This document shows positions 59,845-60,000 of a stretch of 60,000 nt of DNA, in pieces. How positions within the stretch are numbered: the stretch's first letter is position 1; every line of letters starts with the position of its first letter. The notes below the pieces were generated by a model. The model did no database searches. It had not been told where the DNA came from and was given only the letters and a program-made list of their open reading frames with translations. Made by a program: the position numbers and the translations under genes. Origin of the DNA: Polytrichum commune (Eukaryota; Streptophyta; Polytrichopsida; Polytrichales; Polytrichaceae); the NCBI GenBank assembly GCA_950295325.1, contig OX485803.1:41433554-41493553 (forward strand). Reading direction: 5' to 3'.

Positions 59845-60000
59845 ATTAGAGTTATCCTCTAACTCAACATGACTTTTGGTCGGAAGATGGTTGTCTCCCA
59901 TACAAATCCTTCCATGTTTGGTAAGTTCTTAGTATGTGCTTGGCGGTAATGTGGAGGTTTGAGCAAAGAAAATTTAATATTGGTTCATTGAAGGTCAAGC
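59845..60000 (+). repeat. Dispersed repeat, copy 3 of 3, in a CCDC22 intron
   Basis: Matches the reverse complement of about 29330-29500 and the plus strand at 14680-14830 (TTAGAGTTATCCTCTAACTC, GTTTGAGCA, TTGGTTCATTGAAGGTC). It is cut by the window edge. Confidence 0.7.

Overview
The window is nuclear DNA of a land plant. It holds multi-exon GT-AG genes, a plant-type tRNA-His(GUG), a plant PDX2, a plant-type PI4K-gamma, and an AT-rich intergenic background full of DNA-transposon miniatures. About five genes in 60 kb, separated by aged repeats, and a reverse-transcriptase family unusual for flowering plants make a non-seed plant (fern, lycophyte or bryophyte) my guess. The species cannot be read from the sequence.

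Layout. 1-19.1 kb is gene-free and repeat-rich. It contains a 1.1-kb hAT-like element (522-1631), two 660-bp hAT-like twins each with its own 8-bp target duplication (2964-3623, 15620-16279), a diverged terminal-repeat copy (5457-6440), a Harbinger-type MITE, two ~370-bp MITEs with palindromic ends, and a 61-bp minisatellite just upstream of the first gene. 19.1-23.4 kb is PDX2 (plus strand, 7 coding exons, 259 aa). 23.4-28 kb is intergenic with MITEs and a duplicated copy of the next promoter. 28.1-31.4 kb is eIF2-alpha (plus strand, 8 exons, 338 aa). 34.3 kb has tRNA-His. 35-45 kb is a retroelement cluster: an RNase H relic, a 6.3-kb retroelement on the minus strand with ~1.09-kb direct terminal repeats, a tandem diverged third terminal repeat, and a Ty3/gypsy integrase relic. 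45-49.4 kb is gene-free with MITEs. 49.5-55.7 kb is a phosphatidylinositol 4-kinase gamma gene (plus strand, long 5' leader intron, 674 aa). 58.8-60 kb is the 3' end of a CCDC22 homologue (minus strand), cut by the window edge.

The four protein genes are unrelated housekeeping genes (vitamin B6 synthesis, translation initiation, phosphoinositide signalling, endosomal COMMD/CCDC22 trafficking) and do not form an operon or pathway. The gene starts at PDX2, eIF2-alpha and PI4K-gamma stand out as GC-rich islands.

The most unusual object is the 36.7-44.0 kb retroelement. Its near-identical terminal repeats are bounded by (GA)n tracts and arranged in tandem. Its coding region is one uninterrupted frame of 1,255 codons broken by six stop codons, all UAA or UAG, with no frameshift. 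Other notable structures are decayed tandem copies of the PDX2 first exon and donor site inside its own intron 1, a duplicated eIF2-alpha promoter segment, and a relic of PI4K-gamma 3'-flank sequence inside that gene's own 5' leader.
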